Source: Prevotellaceae bacterium UBA4361 | Lineage (GTDB): Bacteria > Bacteroidota > Bacteroidia > Bacteroidales > Bacteroidaceae | Assembly: GCA_002393575.1 (NCBI GenBank) | Contig: DGSN01000059.1 | Span: 25,371-89,370, forward strand | Length of the DNA stretch: 64,000 nucleotides | Direction: 5' to 3' | Shown here: positions 34,427 to 42,656 of the stretch, piece after piece | Numbering within the stretch: the first letter of the stretch is position 1 | Layout of the letters: each line of letters begins with the position of its first letter | Notes under the pieces: model-generated | What the model saw: the letters and a program-made list of their open reading frames with translations, nothing else | The model's database searches: none | What the model was told of the DNA's origin: nothing | Translations under genes and position numbers: made by a program

Positions 34427-35749
34427 TCAATTCCAATAAATATCGGTAAATTCCTTCTTGATGTTCACCTCCTCAAGCTTGAAGTATTTGCGGAAGAGTC
34501 CCCATGTCACGTCAAGCATTTCAGTTGTATCTAAGTTCACGTCAATAGCAAGCAGTTTGTCGGCATATTCCTTGGCGAAGTCGAGGCAGCGGTTGTCATA
34601 GTCCGTCAGGTCGAAACCGTTTTCCAGTTTGGTCTTTGCATTAGCAGCATCGGAATACAGACGGATGGCTGCGTTCATCACCTGAGAGTGGTCCTTGCGA
34701 GTCTTCTTACCAGCAACGAGCTGCTTCAGACGCGACAGTGAACGGAATGGGTCAACGATAACCTTACCAATGTCCGAATCACGGCGAAGGAAGAGCTGAC
34801 CTTCTGTGATATAACCCGTATTGTCAGGAACGGCATGAGTGATGTCGCCACCCGAAAGTGTTGTCACGGCAATGATGGTGATGGAACCGCCTCCTGCTTC
34901 CTCTGGGAACTGCACAGCCTTCTCATAAATCTTTGCGAGGTCGGAATAGAGAGAGCCAGGCATAGAGTCCTTCGATGGAATCTGGTCCATACGGTTCGAC
35001 ACAATCGAAAGTGAGTCGGCATAGGAAGTAAGGTCGGTGAGCAGCACAAGTACTTTCTCATGCTTCTCCACAGCGAAATACTCAGCAGCCGTCAGTGCCA
35101 TATCAGGAACCAGCAGACGTTCTACGGCTGGATCCTCCGTAGTATTCATGAACGACACAATGCGGTCCATAGCACCGGCATTCGAAAAGGTGTTACGGAA
35201 GAAATAGTAGTCATCGTTCGTCATACCCATGCCACCCAGGATAATCTTGTCAGCCTTGGCACGCATGGCAACGAGAGCCATTACCTCGTTGAATGGTTGG
35301 TCAGGGTCGGCAAAGAATGGAATTTTCTGTCCTGACACAAGCGTGTTGTTCAAGTCGATACCAGCAATACCCGTTGCAATCAATTCGCTTGGCTGCTTAC
35401 GACGTACTGGGTTCACCGATGGTCCACCGATTTCCACCTCCTTGCCTTCGATTTCAGGACCGCCATCAATAGGATGGCCGTATGCATTGAAGAAGCGTCC
35501 TGCCAATTGGTCGCTTACCTTCAGAGATGGAGCCTTGCCAAGGAAAACGACTTCCGCATTAGTAGGGATGCCACCAGTACCTTCAAAGACCTGAAGCGTT
35601 ACATTGTCGCCAACAATCTTCACCACCTGTGCCAGTTTGCCGTCAACCGTGGCAAGTTCGTCATATCCCACGCCTGTAGCCTTGAGGCTGCAAGTGGCCT
35701 TGGTGATTTGACTCATCTTTGTGTATATTTTTTGAAATGCTGTTGCCAT
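34427..35749 (-). CDS. ntpB: V-type ATPase subunit B
   Basis: The regulatory, non-catalytic nucleotide-site subunit of the A3B3 head, 440 residues, normal for bacterial B subunits. The beta-barrel start is followed by GHPIDGGPEIEG, PSELIATGIAGIDLNNTLVSGQKIPFF and the conserved NRMDQIPSKDSMPGSLYSDL segment. The canonical P-loop is replaced by SGQKIPFF, as expected for B. It is 116 bases downstream of the A gene. Confidence 0.95.
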   Translation of the reverse strand: MATAFQKIYTKMSQITKATCSLKATGVGYDELATVDGKLAQVVKIVGDNVTLQVFEGTGGIPTNAEVVFLGKAPSLKVSDQLAGRFFNAYGHPIDGGPEIEGKEVEIGGPSVNPVRRKQPSELIATGIAGIDLNNTLVSGQKIPFFADPDQPFNEVMALVAMRAKADKIILGGMGMTNDDYYFFRNTFSNAGAMDRIVSFMNTTEDPAVERLLVPDMALTAAEYFAVEKHEKVLVLLTDLTSYADSLSIVSNRMDQIPSKDSMPGSLYSDLAKIYEKAVQFPEEAGGGSITIIAVTTLSGGDITHAVPDNTGYITEGQLFLRRDSDIGKVIVDPFRSLSRLKQLVAGKKTRKDHSQVMNAAIRLYSDAANAKTKLENGFDLTDYDNRCLDFAKEYADKLLAIDVNLDTTEMLDVTWGLFRKYFKLEEVNIKKEFTDIYWN

Positions 35750-35865
35750 TGTATCTTAAGTATTTTAGTTTTAGTTTTTAGTTCTTAAGCTCTAATGCAT
35801 ATTTTCAAATCAAGAAATACTTTCATCGAAAACTCATAGACTTAAAAACTGGTCAACTCACAAAC

Positions 35866-37605
35866 CTATTTGAGCATTGCCTTAATTTGTTTAACATAGT
35901 CGTAATACTGTTCCGACTTGTAAATCGAGTAGTTCATCTGCTTGCACAGGTTAATCATCTTCTTGAAGTAATCCACAACATCGAGGAAGTTGTCGAATTC
36001 AAATTCATGATTACAAATCTCTGTCACAAGGTTCAAGATTTCCTCCTGGCGCTCCAGCGATGTAACAGCATCCACCTCGTCGAATGCATCCTGCTGCAGA
36101 ACCACAAAGTCAATCACTTCCGACTTCCAGAAAGTGATATGGTAATCCACAGGCACACCATCATCACCGAGGATGTTAATCTGCTCGGCAATTTCCTTAC
36201 CGCGTTGCATACGAGTCTTCAGAGCCAGCACCTTTGGAATCCACTCGTCGTTGATGACACCTTTTATATATTCAGCGAATTCAGGATATTCCAGGTACTT
36301 CGAGTAAGAATCAATCGGGTTCACAGCAGGGTAACGCTTCTTGTCGGCACGCTCCTGCTCCAGTCCATAGAAGCAACGAGCCACCTTTTTCGTACTTTCC
36401 GTTACAGGCTCTTTCAAGTTACCACCAGCAGGAGAAACAGTTCCGATGAAAGTAATGGAACCCACTTCACCATTGTTCAAATAAACATATCCTGCACGTC
36501 CATAAAAATTGGAAATCAGCGCAGACAAGTCCATTGGGAAAGCATCAGGACCAGGCAATTCCTCCATTCGGTTCGACATCTCACGCAATGCCTGTGCCCA
36601 GCGAGACGTAGAGTCAGCCATGAGCAGCACACGTAAGCCCATCGAACGGTAATATTCAGCCATCGTCATCGCCGTATAGACAGAAGCTTCACGGGCAGCA
36701 ACAGGCATGTTCGAAGTATTCGCGATGATGATAGTACGCTCCATCAGCTTGCGACCAGTGTGAGGGTCCACCAACTCAGGGAACTCAGTAAAGATTTCCA
36801 CAACCTCGTTGGCACGCTCGCCACAGGCAGCGATAATGACGATATCAGCCTCCGCCTGCTTCGAGATAGCATGTTGAAGCACCGTCTTACCCGTTCCAAA
36901 CGGACCAGGAATAAAGCCAGTACCACCCTCAACAATCGGATTAAAAGTATCGATGGTGCGCACACCTGTTTCCAGCAGCTTGAACGGACGTGGTTTGCTC
37001 TTGTAGTTCGTCATAGCAAACTTCACTGGCCAATGCTGAACCATCGTCACTTCGATGTCCTTGCCGTCAGCACCTTCCAGAACGGCTATCACGTCATCCA
37101 CCTTATATTGCCCTTTCTGAACAATTTTTTTTACCTTGGCAGTTCCTTCCATTTGGAATGGAGCCATAATCTTCAGAGGCTGATGGTTTTCCTCCACCTT
37201 ACCCAACCAGTCGGAAGCAACCACTTCATCGCCCACCTTTACGAGAGGCTCGAAGTCCCAGAGACGTTCGCGGTCGAGTGGGTCGGTGTATTGTCCACGC
37301 TTCAAGAAAACACCCTCCATCTTGTCGAGGTCGTTCTGCAAGCCGTCGAAATTCTTCGAAAGCATACCTGGAGCAAGCTGCACCTCAAGCATGTGACCAG
37401 TGAATTCTGCCGTAGCACCCACTTTCAGTCCACGAGTGGATTCAAACACCTGCACGTAAGTGTCTTCACCAATAACCTTAATAACCTCCGACATCAAGCG
37501 GTCGCCACCAGTCTCTATATAGCAGATTTCGCCCTGCATCACTGGTCCATCAACCTTTAGCGTCACCATGTTTGATATAACGCCACTTACTGTACCTTTA
37601 GTCAT
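35866..37605 (-). CDS. ntpA: V-type ATPase catalytic subunit A
   Basis: The catalytic head subunit, 579 residues. The P-loop is GPFGTGKT (234-241), the catalytic Glu lies in AACGERANEV, and MADSTSRWAQALREMSNRMEELPG is the Walker B and adjacent region. The bulge domain inserted before the P-loop (about 110-200) marks it as V/A-type rather than F-type alpha or beta. It stands after the DUF2764 gene, with a 251-base, repeat-filled gap. Confidence 0.96.
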   Translation of the reverse strand: MTKGTVSGVISNMVTLKVDGPVMQGEICYIETGGDRLMSEVIKVIGEDTYVQVFESTRGLKVGATAEFTGHMLEVQLAPGMLSKNFDGLQNDLDKMEGVFLKRGQYTDPLDRERLWDFEPLVKVGDEVVASDWLGKVEENHQPLKIMAPFQMEGTAKVKKIVQKGQYKVDDVIAVLEGADGKDIEVTMVQHWPVKFAMTNYKSKPRPFKLLETGVRTIDTFNPIVEGGTGFIPGPFGTGKTVLQHAISKQAEADIVIIAACGERANEVVEIFTEFPELVDPHTGRKLMERTIIIANTSNMPVAAREASVYTAMTMAEYYRSMGLRVLLMADSTSRWAQALREMSNRMEELPGPDAFPMDLSALISNFYGRAGYVYLNNGEVGSITFIGTVSPAGGNLKEPVTESTKKVARCFYGLEQERADKKRYPAVNPIDSYSKYLEYPEFAEYIKGVINDEWIPKVLALKTRMQRGKEIAEQINILGDDGVPVDYHITFWKSEVIDFVVLQQDAFDEVDAVTSLERQEEILNLVTEICNHEFEFDNFLDVVDYFKKMINLCKQMNYSIYKSEQYYDYVKQIKAMLK

Positions 37606-37655
37606 GTGTGTGATATGAATTGTATTTTTATTTATTTTTCTTTAACGAACCTTCG

Positions 37656-37859
37656 AAGTAATGTAACTATTCAGCGAATAATATTCAGGAGTACCCTATC
37701 GGGCAGAACCTTCAGCTCGGCGTAGCCAAATCCGACATATCTATTCAAAATCTGTCAAATCTTTAAAATTTTTGCCATAAGGATTTGTTTGATTTGTTAA
37801 GATTTAAAGATTTCTAGCCGCAGACTACTCAAAAAAATGATTCGCATAATAGTTACTTA
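37656..37859. repeat. Imperfect long inverted repeat between DUF2764 and ntpA
   Basis: AAGTAATGTAACTATTCAGCGAAT at the left resembles the inverse of ATTCGCATAATAGTTACTT at the right. Inside, AATCTTTAAAATTT and GATTTAAAGATTTC are also complementary. The piece AGCTCGGCGTAGCCAAATC recurs in altered inverse form at about 42512-42535. It reaches the DUF2764 stop codon. Confidence 0.55.
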
Positions 37860-38702
37860 TTTCCTCACAAATTCAGCTGGCACCTGCGCCTCACTTCTCA
37901 AATTCTCAATTATGGAGCGGAACGTTTCTTTACCCTTCTCTGGGTCCAACATCTCCCATCGATTGAGCATTTCTAGTTTGCACAGATAAGCAAAGACAGC
38001 ATCCAAGTCGAATGGCTCAAAGAAAGTTTGCTCGTCAAGCCAGTTCCATTTGAAAGCATCGATTCTCTTTTCCTTTTCCACGGGGTCCTCCACATCCACA
38101 ATCTTCATCAGCTCCACCACATAATCATATTCGTTCACCAGATTGAAATCCTTCGTGTTATTAGTGAGAATCATTTCAGTCACCTCGTTATTGCCGAGAA
38201 TGTATTTCGACACATTCCATCCATAGCGCCTTGCAAGCAGAGCCGTCAGGATGTTAGTGATGTCAAAATTCATTTTGTACCACTTCGAAATCATCTTGTC
38301 AGGGCACTTGGTGGCATACCTATAATACTCTAACAGCATCTGGTCTTCAGCAAACCAGCCTTCCTTGTCCTTGTTGAAGTCAAACTCGCGGGCATAAACA
38401 GACATAAACGACGGATAGCGATGGACATTGAAGTTCATCGTCCGAGCCGAAGTAATCAAGTCCACATACTGATCCATCGAATAGTTGCCCCAGTCAGAAA
38501 TCTCCGCATCAGGGTTCTTCAGCAACCTCACCAAGTTCAGGCAGTCCTGCTTCAAATAGAAGAAAAACAGCAGCTTCTTGTCCTTCACCGTTAACGTCTC
38601 CTCACACTGCTCTCTGAATTCGGCAAAACTGATAGGACTCTTTCCGCCGTCATCTATCGCGATGTCAGGCACACCCGCCATCAAACAATAATAATTCGAC
38701 AT
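37857..38702 (-). CDS. DUF2764 protein, probable V-ATPase subunit C (AC39) equivalent
   Basis: A 281-residue soluble, helical protein encoded between subunits E and A. Three segments resemble repeated helix pairs of the C/AC39 subunit: LKQDCLNLVRLLK (51-63), FDITNILTALLARRYGWNV (146-164) with the D-x-x-N-I signature, and near the end FDLDAVFAYLCKLEMLNRW, like the PxxIxxYLxxKExE-R block of subunit C. No other C subunit gene is present in the operon, so it probably forms the socket between shaft and ring. This is my inference; the family is formally of unknown function. Confidence 0.8.
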   Translation of the reverse strand: MSNYYCLMAGVPDIAIDDGGKSPISFAEFREQCEETLTVKDKKLLFFFYLKQDCLNLVRLLKNPDAEISDWGNYSMDQYVDLITSARTMNFNVHRYPSFMSVYAREFDFNKDKEGWFAEDQMLLEYYRYATKCPDKMISKWYKMNFDITNILTALLARRYGWNVSKYILGNNEVTEMILTNNTKDFNLVNEYDYVVELMKIVDVEDPVEKEKRIDAFKWNWLDEQTFFEPFDLDAVFAYLCKLEMLNRWEMLDPEKGKETFRSIIENLRSEAQVPAEFVRK

Positions 38703-38704
38703 AA

Positions 38705-38885
38705 ATATTCATGAATAAAATGAGGAATGAGAAATGAGGAATTAAGAATGAAGAATAGTCGCTTCGCTCCGAATGAAGAATAAAAATGAAGAATGAAAGA
38801 AACTTATCTCATGTGCAGAGTAAAATACATTCTTAATTCTTCATTTTATTATTCTACATTCTTAATTCTTAATTTTCTCGCTTCA
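38705..38885. repeat. AATGAAGAAT-family inverted repeat inside the V-ATPase operon
   Basis: AATGAAGAATAGTCGCTTCG and AATGAAGAAT words, the core CATGTGCAGAGTAAAATACA, then TTCTTAATTCTTCATT words. It ends with CGCTTCACGCTCCACG, the other repeat type. It fills the gap between the E and DUF2764 genes. Confidence 0.8.
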
Positions 38886-38912
38886 CGCTCCACGTTTTAA
38901 TTCCACCAACTT

Positions 38913-39509
38913 TTATTTACCAAACAACATCTCCACGAGTTGTGGTCTAAGGAAACTCTTGAAATAGTCCTCAAACTCAGCCTCGCCAAAGTTTACCTTG
39001 TAGGAACCATCCTCAGGCTGAATCGAGAAAGCAGTCTTTTGACCGTTCACCTGTTCAATCTTCACGCCTTTGTCGAGCAAAGCCTTGGCTTTTTTTGCAA
39101 ACAGCGCCTTCAGACCGCTGGCGTCAGCAGCAGAAATCTTGATGTCCTCATGAGCGCCCCACTGCTCAGCCAGCTTCAGGATAAACTCATTCATAAAACC
39201 CTTGTCGTCCGTGATTTCCTTCACAACCTCCTTCACCACCTTATCGTTCACCACGTTCGCAATCTCAGTCTTCAACGCATTGAGAGCCTGCGCATGTCCC
39301 ATCTTCAGTTCGCTCCACGTATGCTCTTTCAAAGCCTGAGCATCCTTCTTCGCCTGAGCCTCCATTTCAGCGCATTTAGTCTGAGCTGCCTCGATGATTT
39401 CCTTTGCTTGCTCGTTCGCCTTCGCAACGATAGCTTCAGCCTGGGCATTACCCTTCTCCACTCCTTCCTGAAGGAGTTTGTTAGTCAGTTCTTGAATCTT
39501 GCTTTCCAT
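38913..39509 (-). CDS. ntpE: V-type ATPase subunit E (peripheral stalk)
   Basis: A 198-residue stalk subunit. Residues 1-100 form a long Ala/Glu/Lys-rich helix (for example EKGNAQAEAIVAKANEQAKE) and the rest a globular head-binding domain ending FLRPQLVEMLFGK. Most V-ATPases pair E with a small G/H subunit; none is encoded here. It is the first gene of the operon, about 120 bases after a good promoter. Confidence 0.92.
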   Translation of the reverse strand: MESKIQELTNKLLQEGVEKGNAQAEAIVAKANEQAKEIIEAAQTKCAEMEAQAKKDAQALKEHTWSELKMGHAQALNALKTEIANVVNDKVVKEVVKEITDDKGFMNEFILKLAEQWGAHEDIKISAADASGLKALFAKKAKALLDKGVKIEQVNGQKTAFSIQPEDGSYKVNFGEAEFEDYFKSFLRPQLVEMLFGK

Positions 39510-39636
39510 TTTACATATTTTGAGTCATTACTAATCTAAATATATTGATGATTTGCGCCTGTCAAACCACACCATTTGGCTCCAGTTCCTCTCTCTCCAT
39601 GCAAACAGTAGCCAAACACATTCTTGAAAATTGCTA

Positions 39637-39666
39637 CAAATATATTAAATAATTTTTGTGCCACAA
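39637..39666 (-). promoter_or_regulatory. Promoter of the V-ATPase operon
   Basis: Minus-strand TTG (39664-39666) and TATATTTG (39637-39644) are 19 bases apart, the ideal spacing. The leader before the E gene is about 120 bases. Confidence 0.7.
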
Positions 39667-39704
39667 AACTTTTTTCAGGAAAACAAAGAAAACAGGCTCT
39701 TTTT

Positions 39705-39845
39705 AAGAATGAAGAATGAGCGCTACGTTTAAATGAAGAATGAAGAATAAAAAATGAAGAATGTATTTTACTCTGCACATGAAACAAGTTACTTTCATTC
39801 TTCATTCTACATTCTTCACTCTTCATTTATTTTTCCATTCTTCAT
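39705..39845. repeat. AATGAAGAAT-family inverted repeat between GH31 and ntpE
   Basis: AATGAAGAATGAGCGCTACG and further AATGAAGAAT words on the left, the core TATTTTACTCTGCACATGA as at window position 1, then ATTCTTCATT words on the right. Together with the promoter at 39637-39666 it accounts for the whole 336-base gap between the E gene and the GH31 stop. Confidence 0.8.
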
Positions 39846-42218
39846 TTATTTACTATCAGGATACTCCACGACAGTGATGCCCTTGTCGCCAGGACGATAA
39901 AGCAGACCCTTGCATCGAGGCTCGTCCACCTGATAGCACTTCCACTCCACCTGCTCCCAGTCGATTTCGCTTGTACACTGAGCCACAGGCACATGAGGAA
40001 TCATCGAACCGTCGCGCACCAAGATGATAGCAGGAATCTTGCCAGCCGTCAGCCTTCGGTAACCACCCTCGTACACCTCGCCACTCTGGTAGTCAATCCA
40101 TTTTCCCTGGGGCAGATACACCGTCCTGCCATTTCCGCTTTCCAGCAACGGAGCCACCAGCATCTGAGAACCGAACATATACTCATCCTCCACAAGCCAG
40201 GCACCCTCGTCCTTCGGAAACTCCACCAGTAGCGCACGCACCATCGGCAACCCCCGCTCGCAGCAATCCTTAGCCTGCGCATACACGTAAGGCATCAGTT
40301 TGTATTTCATTTCCGCACACGCTCTGAACGCATCCGTGAACGACTCGCTGATGAGCCACGGCTCAGTAGGCGGAGCTCCATGAGCACGCGTGTGCGAACT
40401 TAAGAAACCAAACGGCAGCCACCTGCGGTAAATGTCCTCAGGCGAAGCCGTCACGAATCCCCCCATGTCGTGGCTCCAAAACGAGAATCCACTCAGTCCT
40501 AAAGACAAGCCACCACGCAAGTCGCCCAGCATACCCACATTCGTCGTAGCAGCATCGCCACCCCAGTGAAGCGGATAGCGCTGAGAACCAGCCCATGCCG
40601 ACCGCGCCCAAATCACCGCATCTTCAGCAGCATCATTCCTGCCCTCCCTCCGCTGCTTATAGCGGGCAATCCCTTCGAAGAGAGCCTTGTTGTAGCGCAC
40701 AGGATAGAGATTGTGCTCATAAAGACCACCCTTCCCGCTCGCATACCACCCATTCAGCGGAGCAGCCTCGCCAAAGTCGCACTTGATAGCATCCACCCCC
40801 TGATCGATGAGACCACCAATCTTCTCCTGGTACCAACCCACCGTCTTCACATTCGAGAAGTCGAGAACAGCATCCTCGTATGGCAGAGAGCCATTCCCAT
40901 TGCGCACGCACATCCCGCCATCCACAAGTTCTCTGAAATACCTGTTCTTCGGCGTGAAGTAAGGCAACTGCCACAAACAGGCGTGGAAGCCCATCCCCCT
41001 CATGCGCCTAAGCATCCCCGCAGGGTCCTTGAAACGGCGCTTCGAAAACTCATAGTCGCACTGCCAGTCCACGTCGAACCAGCCCGTGTCGAAGTGAATC
41101 ACGTCGCTCGGAATCCTCTCCTTGCGCAAGCGTCGAGCCACCTCCATGCCCTCTTCCTCCGAGAAATAAGTGATGCGGCTCATCCACGTGCCGAACGTCC
41201 AGAGGGGAAGCATCGGAGATCTGCCCGTCACTCCCGTATATTCATACAAGATATCCTTCGGTTCACCGAAGAACACGAAGAAGTCCACCGTCTCATCAGC
41301 CATGAACAGGCGGTTCGCACCGATATAGCTCGCACCGAAGTCGCAAGTCACAGGAGCAGACGTGTGCATGAAGACACCGTAGCCCCGGTTACTGAAGAAG
41401 AACGGAATCGGCTTGTACATCCCGTCACACTCAGGGCCCTGAGGGTCCGTCACGAACAAGTGAACCTTCTGCCCCACCTTGTCCAGCCTCGTGAACGACT
41501 CCCCGCAGCCATAGATTCGTTCACCCGGAGCCAACGAGAAGACGGGGTTGACACTCCGGCTGTTGTCCGACCCACGCTTGACGAACGAAAACGGGAGCAA
41601 CTTGACCTGCGTGGAGTCGTTGTCGCGGATGTGCCGCGTCTGCGTGAGAATCCTCCCCTCCGCATCCTTCACCACGATACGCCACGGATAGCGATGCACC
41701 TCCACGCAGCCATACGCACTCCGATAGACCACCGCGTCGCCCGACGCGCTACCCTTCCAAGCCCCCCTGTTCGAGGCGACAGGATGCGCCAGCATCACGT
41801 TGCTCCCCTCCTCTGCGCGCGGTTCCACAGGCGAAGAGAACATCGTAATGCGTAGCGTACGCGGCGACACGAACCCCAGCCTCATGCGCAAAACAGGGTG
41901 GTTGTCATACTCCGTGCTCGGGAAGTCCAGCATGTCCATGCCCACCGGCCAACGCCCGTTCGTGTTGAACGCCTGGCGGGGCGACAGGCGGTAGCGTTTC
42001 CATTTCACCCTCCCCTCGCCCTTCTCCAAGTCGAAGTCCACCAGGCTGTCTGCCACGAAATAAGTGTTTCCCAAATCGTGGAAGTCTGCCGACACGTCCC
42101 ACACCCCGTTCATCAAGTACTGCACACTTCCATCCATCCTGCCCTGCGCAGCAGCAGGCAGCAAAGCGCACACCAAGCAAATAGCGGTGCAAATCCATTT
42201 TCTCATCATACCATTCAT
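39846..42218 (-). CDS. Secreted GH31 alpha-glycosidase (alpha-xylosidase-like)
   Basis: Retaining alpha-glycosidase of 790 residues after start correction. The signal peptide is MNGMMRKWICTAICLVCALLPAAAQG. The nucleophile lies in AIKCDFGEAAP (about Asp481), the KxDFGE form seen in alpha-xylosidases, and the acid/base in YPLHWGGDAATT (about Asp555). The active-site start WTFGTWMSRITYFSEEEG is conserved. The open frame begins at a TTG (42230); the ATG at 42218 is likelier. The gene is G+C-rich, like the divergent pectate lyase gene. Substrate specificity is inferred only. Confidence 0.87.
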   Translation of the reverse strand: MNGMMRKWICTAICLVCALLPAAAQGRMDGSVQYLMNGVWDVSADFHDLGNTYFVADSLVDFDLEKGEGRVKWKRYRLSPRQAFNTNGRWPVGMDMLDFPSTEYDNHPVLRMRLGFVSPRTLRITMFSSPVEPRAEEGSNVMLAHPVASNRGAWKGSASGDAVVYRSAYGCVEVHRYPWRIVVKDAEGRILTQTRHIRDNDSTQVKLLPFSFVKRGSDNSRSVNPVFSLAPGERIYGCGESFTRLDKVGQKVHLFVTDPQGPECDGMYKPIPFFFSNRGYGVFMHTSAPVTCDFGASYIGANRLFMADETVDFFVFFGEPKDILYEYTGVTGRSPMLPLWTFGTWMSRITYFSEEEGMEVARRLRKERIPSDVIHFDTGWFDVDWQCDYEFSKRRFKDPAGMLRRMRGMGFHACLWQLPYFTPKNRYFRELVDGGMCVRNGNGSLPYEDAVLDFSNVKTVGWYQEKIGGLIDQGVDAIKCDFGEAAPLNGWYASGKGGLYEHNLYPVRYNKALFEGIARYKQRREGRNDAAEDAVIWARSAWAGSQRYPLHWGGDAATTNVGMLGDLRGGLSLGLSGFSFWSHDMGGFVTASPEDIYRRWLPFGFLSSHTRAHGAPPTEPWLISESFTDAFRACAEMKYKLMPYVYAQAKDCCERGLPMVRALLVEFPKDEGAWLVEDEYMFGSQMLVAPLLESGNGRTVYLPQGKWIDYQSGEVYEGGYRRLTAGKIPAIILVRDGSMIPHVPVAQCTSEIDWEQVEWKCYQVDEPRCKGLLYRPGDKGITVVEYPDSK

Positions 42219-42267
42219 TTTTTTAGACAATTACTTCGTGTTATTCAGGCAATCCATAAAACTCCGA

Positions 42268-42298
42268 CAAAAATACAGAATAAATTCCATTCGAGCAA
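42268..42298 (-). promoter_or_regulatory. Promoter of the GH31 gene
   Basis: Minus-strand TTG (42296-42298) and TATTTTTG (42268-42275), 20 bases apart, about 50 bases before the start. It faces away from the pectate-lyase promoter 150 bases to the right. Confidence 0.6.
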
Positions 42299-42447
42299 CT
42301 CAACAAACGAAAAACTGACGGGCTATTCTTCTTCTCCAGTCGATTGCCAGCCAGCAGGCAGGTCTACTGTCAGATAGTCATTGGCTCATTTCGAGTTAAT
42401 TAGTACGAATGAAAGTGATGGGAGGCATAAATTGTGGGTATTTTTCA

Positions 42448-42476
42448 TTGGGGAAAAATAATTTTCACTATCTTTG
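42448..42476 (+). promoter_or_regulatory. Promoter of the pectin locus
   Basis: TTG (42448-42450) and TATCTTTG (42469-42476), 18 bases apart, in front of the pectate lyase gene. It probably also serves the genes to 64 kb, since gaps between them are short. Confidence 0.65.
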
Positions 42477-42656
42477 CACGGTGAGTGAAGGATTTGAGGG
42501 ATTTGACAGGTTTGGCTATGCCGAGCCAAAGCTCGTTGACAAAAAATAATGTGTTGGCTCTCTTTTCATCTTATCTCTTCACGCTTCACGTTTATCGCTT
42601 CACGTTCAGACCTTAGACGCTCTATATAGGTATTTTTGAAACTAAATGACAACGAT
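42477..42656 (+). other. Leader of the pectin locus
   Basis: A 180-base 5' region. It contains GGCTATGCCGAGCC, related to the element near 37715, and a run of CTTCACGCTTCACG words of the repeat type seen at 2697 and 38880. I see no riboswitch-like fold. The rest of the gap (42219-42447) holds only the two promoters and unremarkable sequence. Confidence 0.4.

Noticed and set aside
40566..41855. 429-codon plus-strand frame opposite GH31
   Set aside because: Arg/His/Pro-rich shadow of a G+C-rich gene; no domain or start signal.
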